Both the position numbers and the translations under genes were made by a program. 64,000 bases of DNA, from NCBI RefSeq assembly GCF_023094165.1, contig NZ_JALMDK010000002.1, positions 930,211-994,210 on the forward strand, given 5' to 3'. Position 1 is the stretch's first letter; the number at the start of each line of letters is the position of its first letter. Below, piece after piece: positions 1 to 8,548 of this stretch. The stretch is from Crossiella sp. S99.2. GTDB taxonomy: Bacteria; Actinomycetota; Actinomycetes; Mycobacteriales; Pseudonocardiaceae. A model generated the notes under the pieces. It saw only the letters and a list, made by a program, of their open reading frames with translations. It ran no database searches and was not told the origin of the DNA.

Positions 1-209
1 TCGTGGCCGCGTTCTCCCCGGACCGGATCGACGGCCTCGACGTCGTGCTGGCGGAGCCGCCCGCCGCCGAGGAGCTGGTGGCGCGGGCGGTGGCCTCCGG
101 CGACGCGCACGTGATCAAGCTGACCGAGGCCGCGTTCCGGGAGCACGCGCGCACCGGCGACACCGCCCTGCTGCACGCCGCGCACGCGATGGCCGACCGG
201 TGGCCGTGA
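1..209 (+). CDS. C-terminal fragment of an unknown protein (possibly questin-oxidase-like)
   Basis: The reading frame is open from the left edge of the window and ends with TGA at 207-209; the start lies outside. The visible 68 residues include DAHVIKLTEAAFREHA. That stretch reminds me of the C-terminus of bacterial questin oxidase family (DUF4243) proteins, which carry a conserved His-x-x-Lys-x-Thr-Glu pattern, but the fragment is too short to be sure. The end abuts the convergent sigma-factor gene with no gap. Confidence 0.5.
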   Translation, partial: VAAFSPDRIDGLDVVLAEPPAAEELVARAVASGDAHVIKLTEAAFREHARTGDTALLHAAHAMADRWP

Positions 210-1589
210 TCAGGCGCGGCCGTAGATCACCGTCCAGTAGTAGTGGCATTCGCCGCCGACGGCCCGGCTGATGCCCACCGAGCGCACGTCGCAGCGCAGC
301 GCGGGTGAGCCGTCGTCGGCGATCGTGGGCGCCATGTCCTTGGCGGTCTCCCGGTAGGCGGCCACCGCGGCGCCCGCGGTCTGCTGGTAGCCCGCGGCCC
401 GGGCGCGATCGTCGACCGAGGTGCCGTCCGGGCTGGACATGCCGATGTAGTTGTTCTTCATCATGTCCGTGCTGTGCTGCCTGGCCGCGGTGTTCAGCCG
501 CGGGTCCTGGCGCAGTGGCGGGCAGCCCGCGGCCGAGCGGCGGTCGTTGATCAGCACCGTGAGCGCCTCGCCGGGACCGGCCGGGGCGGTGCTCGGCGGG
601 GTGCTGCTCGGGCGCGGGCGGGTGGTCGAGGTCGGCGGCGTGGAACTGCTCGGCGGTGGCGGGGTGGTCGTGGTCGGTTCCGCGGTGGTGGTCGAGGTGC
701 TGGTGGCCGGGGGTGGCGGCGCGGCCTGCGGCGGGTCGACCGGGTGCGGCAGCAGGTAGTAGCCCACGGCCAGTGCCGCGGCCAGCGCGACCGGCACGGA
801 AGCCTTGAACACCAGGGAGTTCCCGGCGTTCACCGGCAGCAGCGCCGGGTGGTCGGCGGCCACCGAGGCGCCCGCGAACAGCACGCCCAGCACGGTCAGC
901 GGCGTGGTCAGGCGGCCGGCCAGGTCCCGGCACTGCGGGCAGCGGCGCAGGTGCCGGTCCACGCTCATCCGCTGCGGCAGTGACAGCGATTGCGGCCGGC
1001 CGGGGACCAGCTCGGCCAGTCGCGGGCAGCGGCGCGGGTTGCGCGCGACCAGCAGCATGCGCACCGCGTTGCCCAGCGCGGAGCGGGCCCGGTGCGCGAG
1101 CACCGCGGCGTGGTTGGCCCGCACGTCCAGGGCCTGTGCCAACTCCGGACCGGACAGGCCCTCGCGCACGGTCAGCTCCAGCACCGCGAGCTGCCGCGGT
1201 TCCAGGCTGGCCGCGGCGTCCCAGACCAGCCGGGCTGCCTCGTGCGCGGCGGCGGCCTCGGCCGGGGACGCCTCGCCGTCGACCAGCTCGGGTAGCTCCG
1301 GCAGCAGCGCGGGACCCGGCCTGCGCAGGTGATCCAGCGCGGCCCGGTGCGCGATGCTGACCAGCCAGGGCCGGAACCGTTCGGGTTCGCGCAGGTCAGC
1401 CAGGTTGCGCAGGGCGCTGACGAAGGCTTCCTGGCTGAGGTCCTCGGCCAGGTGCGGATCGCGGACCATGCGCCGCACAAAACCGGCGACCGCGGGCCAG
1501 TGCCGGGCGTAGAGCGTCGCGAACGATTGCGACGAACCGGCCGCCGCGGCGCGGACCAGATCCGCGTCAGTGGGTTCCTGGGTCTGCAC
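210..1589 (-). CDS. ECF sigma factor fused to zinc anti-sigma motif, membrane helix and extracellular CAP domain
   Basis: About 459 residues. Order: sigma-70 region 2 (motifs ARHWPAVAGFV and EDLSQEAF) in the first 90 residues; region 4 helix-turn-helix (LSGPELAQALDV) near 150; a zinc anti-sigma motif HLRRCPQC (H-x3-C-x2-C); a hydrophobic helix (VALAAALAVGYYLL); a Pro/Thr/Ser linker; and a C-terminal CAP/SCP-like domain (ALTVLINDRRSAAGCPPL). ECF sigma factors with membrane and extracytoplasmic C-terminal extensions are known, and they are thought to sense signals without a separate anti-sigma protein. The GTG at 1589 is chosen because upstream residues look non-coding; an in-frame start at 1766 is possible. 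It is divergent from a secreted CAP protein with a related domain, which suggests common control. Confidence 0.85.
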   Translation of the reverse strand: MQTQEPTDADLVRAAAAGSSQSFATLYARHWPAVAGFVRRMVRDPHLAEDLSQEAFVSALRNLADLREPERFRPWLVSIAHRAALDHLRRPGPALLPELPELVDGEASPAEAAAAHEAARLVWDAAASLEPRQLAVLELTVREGLSGPELAQALDVRANHAAVLAHRARSALGNAVRMLLVARNPRRCPRLAELVPGRPQSLSLPQRMSVDRHLRRCPQCRDLAGRLTTPLTVLGVLFAGASVAADHPALLPVNAGNSLVFKASVPVALAAALAVGYYLLPHPVDPPQAAPPPPATSTSTTTAEPTTTTPPPPSSSTPPTSTTRPRPSSTPPSTAPAGPGEALTVLINDRRSAAGCPPLRQDPRLNTAARQHSTDMMKNNYIGMSSPDGTSVDDRARAAGYQQTAGAAVAAYRETAKDMAPTIADDGSPALRCDVRSVGISRAVGGECHYYWTVIYGRA

Positions 1590-1682
1590 GAGCGGGGCCT
1601 CCGGACGCGAGTGCCGAACCTTTCCCGGACTTTTTCGACTCAGACCGTAATCCCTCCGGGCGAGTTTCCGTCCTCCAGACGA

Positions 1683-1718
1683 GTGGCTGGGCCCGCACCC
1701 CTGCTCGGGCCCAGCCAC
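1683..1718. repeat. Perfect 13-bp inverted repeat between the divergent CAP genes
   Basis: Arms 1683-1695 and 1706-1718 are perfect reverse complements separated by 10 nt. The hairpin lies 38 bp upstream of the CAP-protein start and about 95 bp upstream of the sigma-fusion start. There is no T-run, so it does not look like a simple terminator; an operator or a leader hairpin is possible. Confidence 0.6.
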
Positions 1719-1756
1719 TACCCGTGTCCGGCACCCCGGAAAGGACCCCCTGACAA

Positions 1757-2509
1757 GTGACCGCACTCGAGAGGAGCAGACGATGGCGGCGGAACCGGAC
1801 GATCATCGCCGTGCTGGCCGCGGCGACGGTGGGAGTGGGTGTGGCGGCATGGCTGACCACGCCGGAACAGCAGCCGCTGCCGGTGGCGGCATTGGCGACG
1901 CTGCCGCCAGGGATCGTCGACCCCGGTTCCGGCGTGGGTGGCCCTGCCCCGTCCGCCTCCGCCGGCCCGAGTGAGACCGGCACGACTGCCAGCAGCACCA
2001 GCCCGACCAGCCTGACCAGCGCGAAGCCCAGCCCGACCAGCGTCAGCCCGTCGAGCAGCCCGAAGCCCAGCCCCAAGCCGAAGCCGAGCAGCCCGGCGCC
2101 CAGCCGCACCCCGAACCCGCCGTCCGGGGACGCGGCCGAGCAGTCCGTGCGCGAGCTGGTCGACGCCGAACGCGGCAAGGCCGGTTGCGCCGCGCTGCGC
2201 TGGGACGACCGGCTGGCCAGGGCCGCGGACAAGCACAGCGCGGACATGGCGACCAACGACTACTTCTCGCACACCTCCCAGGACGGGCGATCCCCGTCCG
2301 ACCGGGTCAAGGCCGAGGGCTACCATGGCGGCGCGGGCGAGAACATCGCCGCAGGCCAGACCACGCCCGAATCGGTCATGAAGACCTGGATGAACAGCCC
2401 TGGGCACCGGGCCAACATCCTCAACTGCGACTACAAGTCGCTCGGGGTCGGCCTGCACCGCGGCGGCAGCTACCGCTTCTACTGGACGCAGAACTTCGGC
2501 CTGGCCTGA
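1757..2509 (+). CDS. Secreted or membrane-anchored CAP (SCP/PR1) domain protein
   Basis: 250 residues. An N-terminal basic stretch and hydrophobic segment (TIIAVLAAATVGVGVAAWL, about 15-33) form a signal peptide or anchor. A Ser/Pro/Lys-rich linker follows (about 60-120), then a CAP domain of about 125 residues. The CAP cavity pattern is present: a His in ADKHSADMA, SHTSQDG, the Glu in GAGENIAAG, and HRANILN. The family includes bacterial YkwD-like proteins of largely unknown function outside the cell. GTG at 1757 follows a GGAAAGGA ribosome binding site. It pairs with the divergent sigma-factor/CAP fusion. Confidence 0.88.
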   Translation: MTALERSRRWRRNRTIIAVLAAATVGVGVAAWLTTPEQQPLPVAALATLPPGIVDPGSGVGGPAPSASAGPSETGTTASSTSPTSLTSAKPSPTSVSPSSSPKPSPKPKPSSPAPSRTPNPPSGDAAEQSVRELVDAERGKAGCAALRWDDRLARAADKHSADMATNDYFSHTSQDGRSPSDRVKAEGYHGGAGENIAAGQTTPESVMKTWMNSPGHRANILNCDYKSLGVGLHRGGSYRFYWTQNFGLA

Positions 2510-2532
2510 CCGGCCGTTCACCCGGGTTTTCG

Positions 2533-2538
2533 TACACT
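2533..2538 (+). promoter_or_regulatory. -10 hexamer for leaderless birA
   Basis: TACACT ends 6 nt before the GTG at 2545, so transcription would begin at the start codon. No Shine-Dalgarno sequence is present before that GTG. Confidence 0.5.
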
Positions 2539-2544
2539 GGTCCG

Positions 2545-3426
2545 GTGCGTGATTGGGACGATCAGGCGCCCGCGGAACGGCCCCCGCTGGACGCCGAGGG
2601 GCTGCGCGAGAAGCTCGTGCGGCCGGGTGGGCCGTACGCGGCGCTGGAGGTCGTCTCCTGCACCGGATCCACCAACTCCGACCTGGTCGCCGCCGCGCAG
2701 TCCGGCGCGGCGGACCGGACGGTGCTCATCGCCGAGACCCAGACCGCCGGCCGTGGCCGCAACCACGACCGGCAGTGGTTCTCCCCGCCGAGGGCCGGGC
2801 TGTACCTGAGCGTGTTGCTGCGCCCCGGCGGGGTGCCGTTCCCGCGGCTGGGCTGGCTGGTGATGCTGGCCGGGGTCGCGGTGGTCAACGCGGTCGGCGA
2901 GCTGTGCGAGGTGCAGGCCCGGCTGAAGTGGCCGAACGACCTGCTGGTCGGCCCGGACCTGGCCAAGTGCGGCGGCATCCTGGCCGAGGTGGTCGCCGGT
3001 CAGCCTGAACCCGCGGTGGTGCTGGGCATCGGCGTCAACGTGCACCACACCAGGGACGAGCTGCCGGTGGGACCCGGCGGGCTGCGGCCGACCTCGCTCG
3101 CGCTGCAACAGGCCGCCAGCCTGGACCGCCAGCTCCTCGCGGTCCGGCTGCTGGAGGAGCTGGCCAGGGCCGAGGCGCACTGGCGGGAGGCCGAGGGCGA
3201 TCCCGGCCGGTGCGGACTGGTCGGGGACTACCGCTCGGCCTGCTCGACCCTGGGCAAACAGGTCAGGGTGGAACTGCCCGGCGGCGCGGAGCTGACCGGC
3301 TTCGCCGCCGACGTGGACCTGGACGGCCGCCTGGTGATCCGCACCACCACCGGCGAACTCAAACCGGTTTCCGCAGGTGACGTGGTGCACCTGCGGCCGG
3401 TCACGCCGACCGGGGTGGCTGGTTAG
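2545..3426 (+). CDS. birA: Biotin-[acetyl-CoA carboxylase] ligase
   Basis: 293 residues. It activates biotin to biotinyl-AMP and transfers it to the lysine of biotin carboxyl carrier domains, as needed by the acyl-CoA carboxylases for fatty and mycolic acid synthesis. Visible motifs: CTGSTNSDL, the biotin-binding loop AGRGRNHDRQW, KWPNDLL, and GIGVNVHH, followed by a C-terminal SH3-like domain. There is no N-terminal winged helix, so this is a monofunctional (group I) ligase, as in mycobacteria. The GTG at 2545 agrees with a -10 element that would give a leaderless message. The next gene (PH-domain protein) is the same neighbour seen in mycobacteria. Confidence 0.95.
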   Translation: MRDWDDQAPAERPPLDAEGLREKLVRPGGPYAALEVVSCTGSTNSDLVAAAQSGAADRTVLIAETQTAGRGRNHDRQWFSPPRAGLYLSVLLRPGGVPFPRLGWLVMLAGVAVVNAVGELCEVQARLKWPNDLLVGPDLAKCGGILAEVVAGQPEPAVVLGIGVNVHHTRDELPVGPGGLRPTSLALQQAASLDRQLLAVRLLEELARAEAHWREAEGDPGRCGLVGDYRSACSTLGKQVRVELPGGAELTGFAADVDLDGRLVIRTTTGELKPVSAGDVVHLRPVTPTGVAG

Positions 3427-3509
3427 GGCCGGTCGTCGGGGTGCGCGGTCAGTGCGCGCCGGTACCGTGATCGTCGACCGAATGGTGTGCCATTCCTGGA
3501 GGAAGTGCC

Positions 3510-4040
3510 GTGGCCTATCCGGACGACCTGCTCGCCGACAACGAGCACGTCGTGGTCCACAAACACCCGCACTGGAAGATGCTGCTCATCCCGGTGCTGG
3601 TGCTGCTGGTCACCATCGGGCTCGGGCTCTACCTCGCCGCGCTCATCCAGGACCTGAGCTGGGCCGGCATCGGCTGGATCGTGCTCGGCGTGCTCGGCGT
3701 GCTGGTGGTGGTGATCTTCGTGCTGGTGCCGCTGGTGCGCTGGCGGTCAACGCACTTCGTGGTCACCACCCAGCGGATCATGGTCCGGGAGGGCGTGCTC
3801 ACCCGCACCGGCATCGACATCCCGCTGTCCCGGATCAACAGCGTCCGGTTCAAGCACGGCCTGCTGGACCGGGTGCTCGGCTGCGGCACCCTGATCGTGG
3901 AGTCCGCCTCGGACGAACCACTGGAGTTCGACGACATCCCCGGCGTGGAACGCGTGCACACCCTGCTCTACCGAGAGGTCAACGATGACCCTGACGACGA
4001 CTTCGTCCGCAATCGTCAACCGCGTGAGGACGGCCGCTGA
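3510..4040 (+). CDS. Membrane protein with bacterial PH domain (bPH2)
   Basis: 176 residues. Two adjacent hydrophobic helices (about 23-45 and 52-75) are followed by a bacterial PH domain beginning at HFVVTTQRIMVREGVL. It contains the family pattern DIPLSRINSV and ends in an acidic, charged tail. The function is unknown; an ortholog sits next to birA in mycobacteria. GTG at 3510 is preceded by GGAGGA. The stop overlaps the ATG of the HMG-CoA lyase, so the two genes are translationally coupled. Confidence 0.85.
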   Translation: MAYPDDLLADNEHVVVHKHPHWKMLLIPVLVLLVTIGLGLYLAALIQDLSWAGIGWIVLGVLGVLVVVIFVLVPLVRWRSTHFVVTTQRIMVREGVLTRTGIDIPLSRINSVRFKHGLLDRVLGCGTLIVESASDEPLEFDDIPGVERVHTLLYREVNDDPDDDFVRNRQPREDGR

Positions 4041-4990
4041 TGGGCGCGCGTGAGGTCGGACTGCCGAGCACGGTGCTGCCGGTCAACACCGAGGACCTGC
4101 CCGGCCGGGTGACCATCTGGGAGGTCGGCGCCCGCGACGGGCTGCAGAACGAGCAGAGCGCGGTGCCGGTGGAGGTGAAGCTGGAGTTCCTGGACCGGCT
4201 GGCCGACAGCGGCCTGTCCGTGCTGGAGGCGACCAGTTTTGTGCATCCCAAGTGGGTGCCGCAGCTGGCCGACGCCGAGGACCTGCTGGCCGGGCTGACC
4301 CGCCGCCCGGACGTGATCTACCCGGTGCTGGTGCCCAACGAACGCGGCCTGGACCGCGCGCTGGCCGCCGGGGTGGACCACATCGCGATCTTCGGCAGCG
4401 CCACCGAGACCTTCGCCCAGCGCAACCTGAACAGCAGCCTGGACGTGCAGTTCGCCATGTTCGACCCGGTGGTCACCAGGGCCCTGGAAGCGGACATGTC
4501 GGTGCGCGGCTACGTCTCGATGTGCTTCGGCGATCCGTGGGAGGGCCCGGTCCCGGTGCAGCAGGTGGTCGAGGTCGGCCGCCGGATGCTGGAGATGGGC
4601 TGCTGGCAGCTCTCCCTCGGCGACACCATCGGCGTGGCCACCCCGGGACACGTGGAGGCGGTGCTCGGCGGCTTCATCGAGGCAGGCGTGGACCCGTCCA
4701 TGCTCGCGGTGCACTTCCACGACACCTACGGGCAGGCGCTGGCGAACTCGTTGAGCGCGCTGTACTGCGGAGTGTCCACAATAGACTCATCAGCCGGTGG
4801 GCTGGGTGGTTGCCCGTACGCGGAATCGGCCACTGGCAACCTGGCCACCGAGGATCTGGTGTGGATGCTGGACGGCATGGGCATCGAACACGGGGTCGAT
4901 CTGGACAAGCTGGTCGCCACCAGCGTGTGGATGGCCGAGCGGCTGGGCAGGCCGAGTCCGTCCCGGGTGGTGCAGGCACTGGCCAAGTGA
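4040..4990 (+). CDS. mvaB: Hydroxymethylglutaryl-CoA lyase
   Basis: 316 residues. It cleaves HMG-CoA to acetoacetate and acetyl-CoA in leucine catabolism. HMGL-like TIM barrel motifs: GARDGLQNE (metal and substrate site), HFHDTYGQAL (metal-binding histidines), and the catalytic-cysteine loop GGLGGCPYA, which matches the HMG-CoA lyase signature. Length is typical. The ATG overlaps the upstream stop, and the TGA overlaps the GTG of the next gene, giving one operon. A second, more divergent family member lies at 49858-50754. Confidence 0.93.
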   Translation: MGAREVGLPSTVLPVNTEDLPGRVTIWEVGARDGLQNEQSAVPVEVKLEFLDRLADSGLSVLEATSFVHPKWVPQLADAEDLLAGLTRRPDVIYPVLVPNERGLDRALAAGVDHIAIFGSATETFAQRNLNSSLDVQFAMFDPVVTRALEADMSVRGYVSMCFGDPWEGPVPVQQVVEVGRRMLEMGCWQLSLGDTIGVATPGHVEAVLGGFIEAGVDPSMLAVHFHDTYGQALANSLSALYCGVSTIDSSAGGLGGCPYAESATGNLATEDLVWMLDGMGIEHGVDLDKLVATSVWMAERLGRPSPSRVVQALAK

Positions 4991-5625
4991 CCCCGGAAAC
5001 CGAGTGGCTGGACGGTTTTCCGTTACTGGCCTGGCAACTCGACCGGCCCTGGCTGGCCATCTCCTCCGCGGTGCTCGGCGGTGGCGTCGGCGAACGGGAC
5101 TGGGTGCTCAACGCCACCGTGCCCACCGGCTACGACCGCACCGATCCGGAAGTCCACTGTGCACAGATGGCGGAGCGGATCGGCTTGTCCGGCAACGGAA
5201 CCGCGTTGCTGACCGCGGTGGATGTGCGGCACGCGGTGCTCAGCGAGGGCGCAGGGGTCAGCGTCACCGCGACCACCGGGGTGGGCCAGCCGCTGTGGGC
5301 GGCCTCGGCCGAGCCGCCGGTGTGGCTCCCGCCGCCGGGCACCATCAACGTGGTGGGCTGGCTGCCGGTGCGGCTGACCGAGGGCGCGCTGGTGAACGCG
5401 GTGGCCACGGTGGCCGAGGCCAAGGCGCAGGCGCTGGTGCAGGCCGGTATCGAGGGCACCGGGACCTGCACGGACGCCACGGTGCTGTTGTGCCCGGCGG
5501 ATGGCTACCCGGAACGGTACGGCGGGCCGCGCTCGCTGGTCGGGTCGGCGCTGGCACAGGCGGTGCACACCGCGATCAGCACCGGGCTCAAGCTCACGGC
5601 GGCGGAAGCTCGGTTCGGCTCGTGA
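4987..5625 (+). CDS. cbiZ: Adenosylcobinamide amidohydrolase (CbiZ family)
   Basis: 212 residues. CbiZ removes the aminopropanol side chain of adenosylcobinamide to yield adenosylcobyric acid for cobamide salvage. The family core is visible in the second half: TEGALVNAVATVAEAKAQAL and GTGTCTDATVLL. GTG at 4987 overlaps the TGA of mvaB (GTGA), so it is co-translated with the lyase. No other cobalamin genes are in view. The 3' end overlaps the convergent LuxR gene by 32 bp. Confidence 0.85.
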   Translation: MTPETEWLDGFPLLAWQLDRPWLAISSAVLGGGVGERDWVLNATVPTGYDRTDPEVHCAQMAERIGLSGNGTALLTAVDVRHAVLSEGAGVSVTATTGVGQPLWAASAEPPVWLPPPGTINVVGWLPVRLTEGALVNAVATVAEAKAQALVQAGIEGTGTCTDATVLLCPADGYPERYGGPRSLVGSALAQAVHTAISTGLKLTAAEARFGS

Positions 5626-8329
5626 TGCCGAGTTTGCGGTAGGCGCTGCTCAGGTGCAGTTCCACGGTCCGGCGCACGACGAAGAGCCGGGCCGCGATCT
5701 CCCGGTTGCTCAGCCCGTGCGCGGCCAGGTTGGCCACCCGCAACTCCGTCGGCGTCAACGCTTCCAGGCCGCTGTGCGCCTGCCGCCGGGGCCGGGCGCC
5801 GGAGACCCGGAGTTCGGCCCGGATCCGCCGGTCCACCACGGTCGCCCCGCACTGCTGGGCCAGCGCGCCGGCCAGCCGGAGTTGGTCGCGGGCCTCGGCG
5901 AGCTGGTTGGTCTTGCGTAACGCGGTGCCCAGATCGGCCAGCGCGCGGGCGTGTTCCAGTGGCGCTTCGGCCTCGGCGAGCACCCTGGCCGCCTCGCGCA
6001 GCAGTTCCACCGCCGCGCTGCCGCGGGCCAGCACGCCGGAGACGCGCAGTGCGCCGCCGATGGCCTGCGGGCTGCCCCAGGAACGGGCCAGTTCCAGCTC
6101 CTCCATGGCCAGGGCCTTGGCGGTGCCAAGCCTGCCCAGGGTGGCCAGGCCGATGGCGGCGGCCGAGCGCCAGGGCACCACGGCGGGGTTGGGCATCCGC
6201 CAGGCATCCAGCCTGCGGCCCGCGCAGAGCAGGTCTTCCACGCCCTCGGCCGGGGCGCCGGTGGCGATCCGCAGCCGGCCTCGACCGGCCAGCAGCCAGG
6301 CCCCGGCCAGGCCGCCGGGTAGCTGGTCGGCGGCCAGGATTTCCTCGTAGAGCCGGTGCGCGCCTTCCACATCGCCGGTTTCGGACAGGGTGTCGGCCAG
6401 CCGGGTCGCCGCGGTCACGGCCAGGCCGTGCGCGTACCGGGGGCCGAAGCGGACCAGTGCGTTCAGGCAGGCGCGGGCGTCGTCGCGGCACTGGGTGAGC
6501 CTGCCCAGCCGGTAGCCGACCTCGGTGCGTACGGCGAGAGCGAAGGCGAGGTCGGCCGGCGAGCTGGCGGCCTCGAAGAGCCGGTCGGTCTCCTCGGCGG
6601 CGGCCGCGTTGGCCCCGGCGATGCTGAGTGCGAGCGCGGTGGCCGGTCCGGAGAGCAGCGCGGTGTCCGCCTCGGCGCAGGCCCAGGACAGCACCCGGTC
6701 GCGTTCGGATCCAGCCAGGATGGCGCGCACGCTCCACAACACCGGCGGCAGTTCCGCGCCGGGTTCCGGGGTGAGCCGGGCCGCGGCGGTGGAGGAGTGC
6801 AGCAGCGCAAGGAGGGCCTCGCCGACCAGCAGCGCCTCGGTGACCTCGGGGTCGGCGCACTGTTCGCGCACCTCGGTCAGCACCCGCAGCCCGTCCTCGT
6901 GCCGACGGCTCAGGCAGAGCAGCCCGGCCAGCTGGCGGGCGATCTCCGCGCGTTGCGCCGGTTCGGTGCTCACGGTCAGCGCCCGGCGCAGCGCGGCCAC
7001 CGCGCCTGCCACGTCCAGGTGGCTGAGCACCGAGCCGAGCCGGACCAGGATCCCGGCCCGCTGCCGGTTGCCGAGCTGTTCGCGCAGCGCGGCCCGCAGG
7101 TAGCGCACGGCGTGCCCGGTGCGGCCCGCGGTGACCGCCTCGGCCGCGGCCAGTTCCAGCACCTGCGCGGCCCACGCCTCGCCCAGCGGTCCGGCCCGCA
7201 GCAGTTCGGCGCCGACCCGTTCCGCGCCGGCGCCCCTGGCGTGCAGCAGCCGGGCCGCGCCGCCGTGCACGTGCTGCCGGGCCTCCTGGCTCAGATCGGC
7301 CGCCGCGGCCGCGCGGACCAGCGGCTGGCGCAGGGACACCTGGTCCCGCCGCCAGTTCAGCAGTCCGGCCTCAGTGAGCGCGTCGGCCAGCCGGGCGGCC
7401 CGTTCCGGGGACAGCCCGCGGATCGCGCCGGCCAGGTCCAGTTCGACCTCCTCGCCGAGCGCGGCCAGGGTGCCGGCCAGCTCGGCGGCGCCCGGTCCGA
7501 GTTCGGCCAGCACCAGCCGCAGCCAGCTCACGATCTCCGCGGGCGGCCGTTCCAGCAGTGCCCGCACCGTGCTCACCGTGGGCGGCACCCCGCCCTGGCG
7601 CAGTCCGCGCAGCAGGGCGTGCACCAGGAACGGGTTGCCCGCGGTGGCCGCGTGGCAGGCCGCGCCGACCCCCTCGGCCACCGGCACCCCGAGCAGTGCG
7701 CCCGCAATCGTGGTGACGTCCGGGATGGACAGTCCGTCCAGGACGATGTGGTGCGCGAACCGGTCCGCCAGATCCGCGGGCCACACCTCGGCTGGCGCGG
7801 TGGTGCCCAGCACCAGCACCCGTTCGCCGCCGATCCGGCGCAGCAGGTAGGCCAGCCAGCGGGCCGAGGCGGTGTCCGCCCAGTGCAGGTCGTCGATGGC
7901 GATGACCAGCGGGCGTTTCTCGCTGAGTCCCACCGCGACCCGGTACAGCTCGTCCACCGCGTCATAGGGCAGATAACGGGTCTCGTGCCTGCCCAGCGAG
8001 CGCACCGCGGCGGCGGGCACGCCGGGTGCGCGCCCGCCCGCGCTCACCACGGTCAGCTCCCGGCCGCGGTCGATTTCCTGGCCGAGCAAACGTTCGGAGA
8101 ACAGTTGGCGCAGCAGGCACAACGGGAAATCCGCCTCCCACCGGTCCGCGCCGGCGGCCAGCACCAGATCGCCCGCGGCCCGCGCGCGGGCCAGCACGGC
8201 CCGCAGCAGCGCGCTCTTGCCCGCGCCGGCCGGACCGCGCAGCAGCGCGCTGGTCCCGTGGCCTGCGTGCGCGAGGGAGAGCAGCTCGTCGACCGCGTTC
8301 AGCTCGACCGCACGTCCGACGAGATCCAC
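5594..8329 (-). CDS. Large ATP-binding LuxR-family (LAL/MalT-type) transcriptional regulator
   Basis: 911 residues. The N-terminal AAA/STAND ATPase has a Walker A motif GPAGAGKSALL (about 32-42) and a Walker B-like strand LVIAIDDLHW. The middle is a long alpha-helical TPR-like array. The C-terminal 60 residues are a LuxR helix-turn-helix (LTPTELRVANLAAHG, then LSNREIAARLF). Such regulators usually control nearby biosynthetic or catabolic genes in response to a ligand. It is divergent from the 8549-10975 operon, which is the obvious candidate target. The start is GTG at 8329, with GAGGGAG upstream. Confidence 0.93.
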   Translation of the reverse strand: MDLVGRAVELNAVDELLSLAHAGHGTSALLRGPAGAGKSALLRAVLARARAAGDLVLAAGADRWEADFPLCLLRQLFSERLLGQEIDRGRELTVVSAGGRAPGVPAAAVRSLGRHETRYLPYDAVDELYRVAVGLSEKRPLVIAIDDLHWADTASARWLAYLLRRIGGERVLVLGTTAPAEVWPADLADRFAHHIVLDGLSIPDVTTIAGALLGVPVAEGVGAACHAATAGNPFLVHALLRGLRQGGVPPTVSTVRALLERPPAEIVSWLRLVLAELGPGAAELAGTLAALGEEVELDLAGAIRGLSPERAARLADALTEAGLLNWRRDQVSLRQPLVRAAAAADLSQEARQHVHGGAARLLHARGAGAERVGAELLRAGPLGEAWAAQVLELAAAEAVTAGRTGHAVRYLRAALREQLGNRQRAGILVRLGSVLSHLDVAGAVAALRRALTVSTEPAQRAEIARQLAGLLCLSRRHEDGLRVLTEVREQCADPEVTEALLVGEALLALLHSSTAAARLTPEPGAELPPVLWSVRAILAGSERDRVLSWACAEADTALLSGPATALALSIAGANAAAAEETDRLFEAASSPADLAFALAVRTEVGYRLGRLTQCRDDARACLNALVRFGPRYAHGLAVTAATRLADTLSETGDVEGAHRLYEEILAADQLPGGLAGAWLLAGRGRLRIATGAPAEGVEDLLCAGRRLDAWRMPNPAVVPWRSAAAIGLATLGRLGTAKALAMEELELARSWGSPQAIGGALRVSGVLARGSAAVELLREAARVLAEAEAPLEHARALADLGTALRKTNQLAEARDQLRLAGALAQQCGATVVDRRIRAELRVSGARPRRQAHSGLEALTPTELRVANLAAHGLSNREIAARLFVVRRTVELHLSSAYRKLGITSRTELPPP

Positions 8330-8548
8330 CCACTCCCTCTTTCTCTTCGCGGGCCGCCTTCAGCATGGACGCCTGATCCTCACTCAGGTTGACCCGATTG
8401 AGCGATACCTCTCGTGATCTGTCCTACCGGGAGCACGGCAAACCCGAAACCTTTCGGACCCTGCCGAGAGGCCACGACTTTCGCTGATGAGCAGGCTCAA
8501 AGGTGCACACGAACGAATGACCACGGATGAGTGAACGGGAGGTCCGAA

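Noticed and set aside
1590..1766. N-terminal extension of the sigma/CAP fusion from the start at 1766
   Set aside because: The extra 59 residues lack sigma features and would overlap the CAP gene start and the inverted repeat; GTG 1589 is preferred.
6356..8392. Long plus-strand open frame opposite the LuxR regulator
   Set aside because: Shadow of a well-supported LuxR-family gene; composition is not protein-like.
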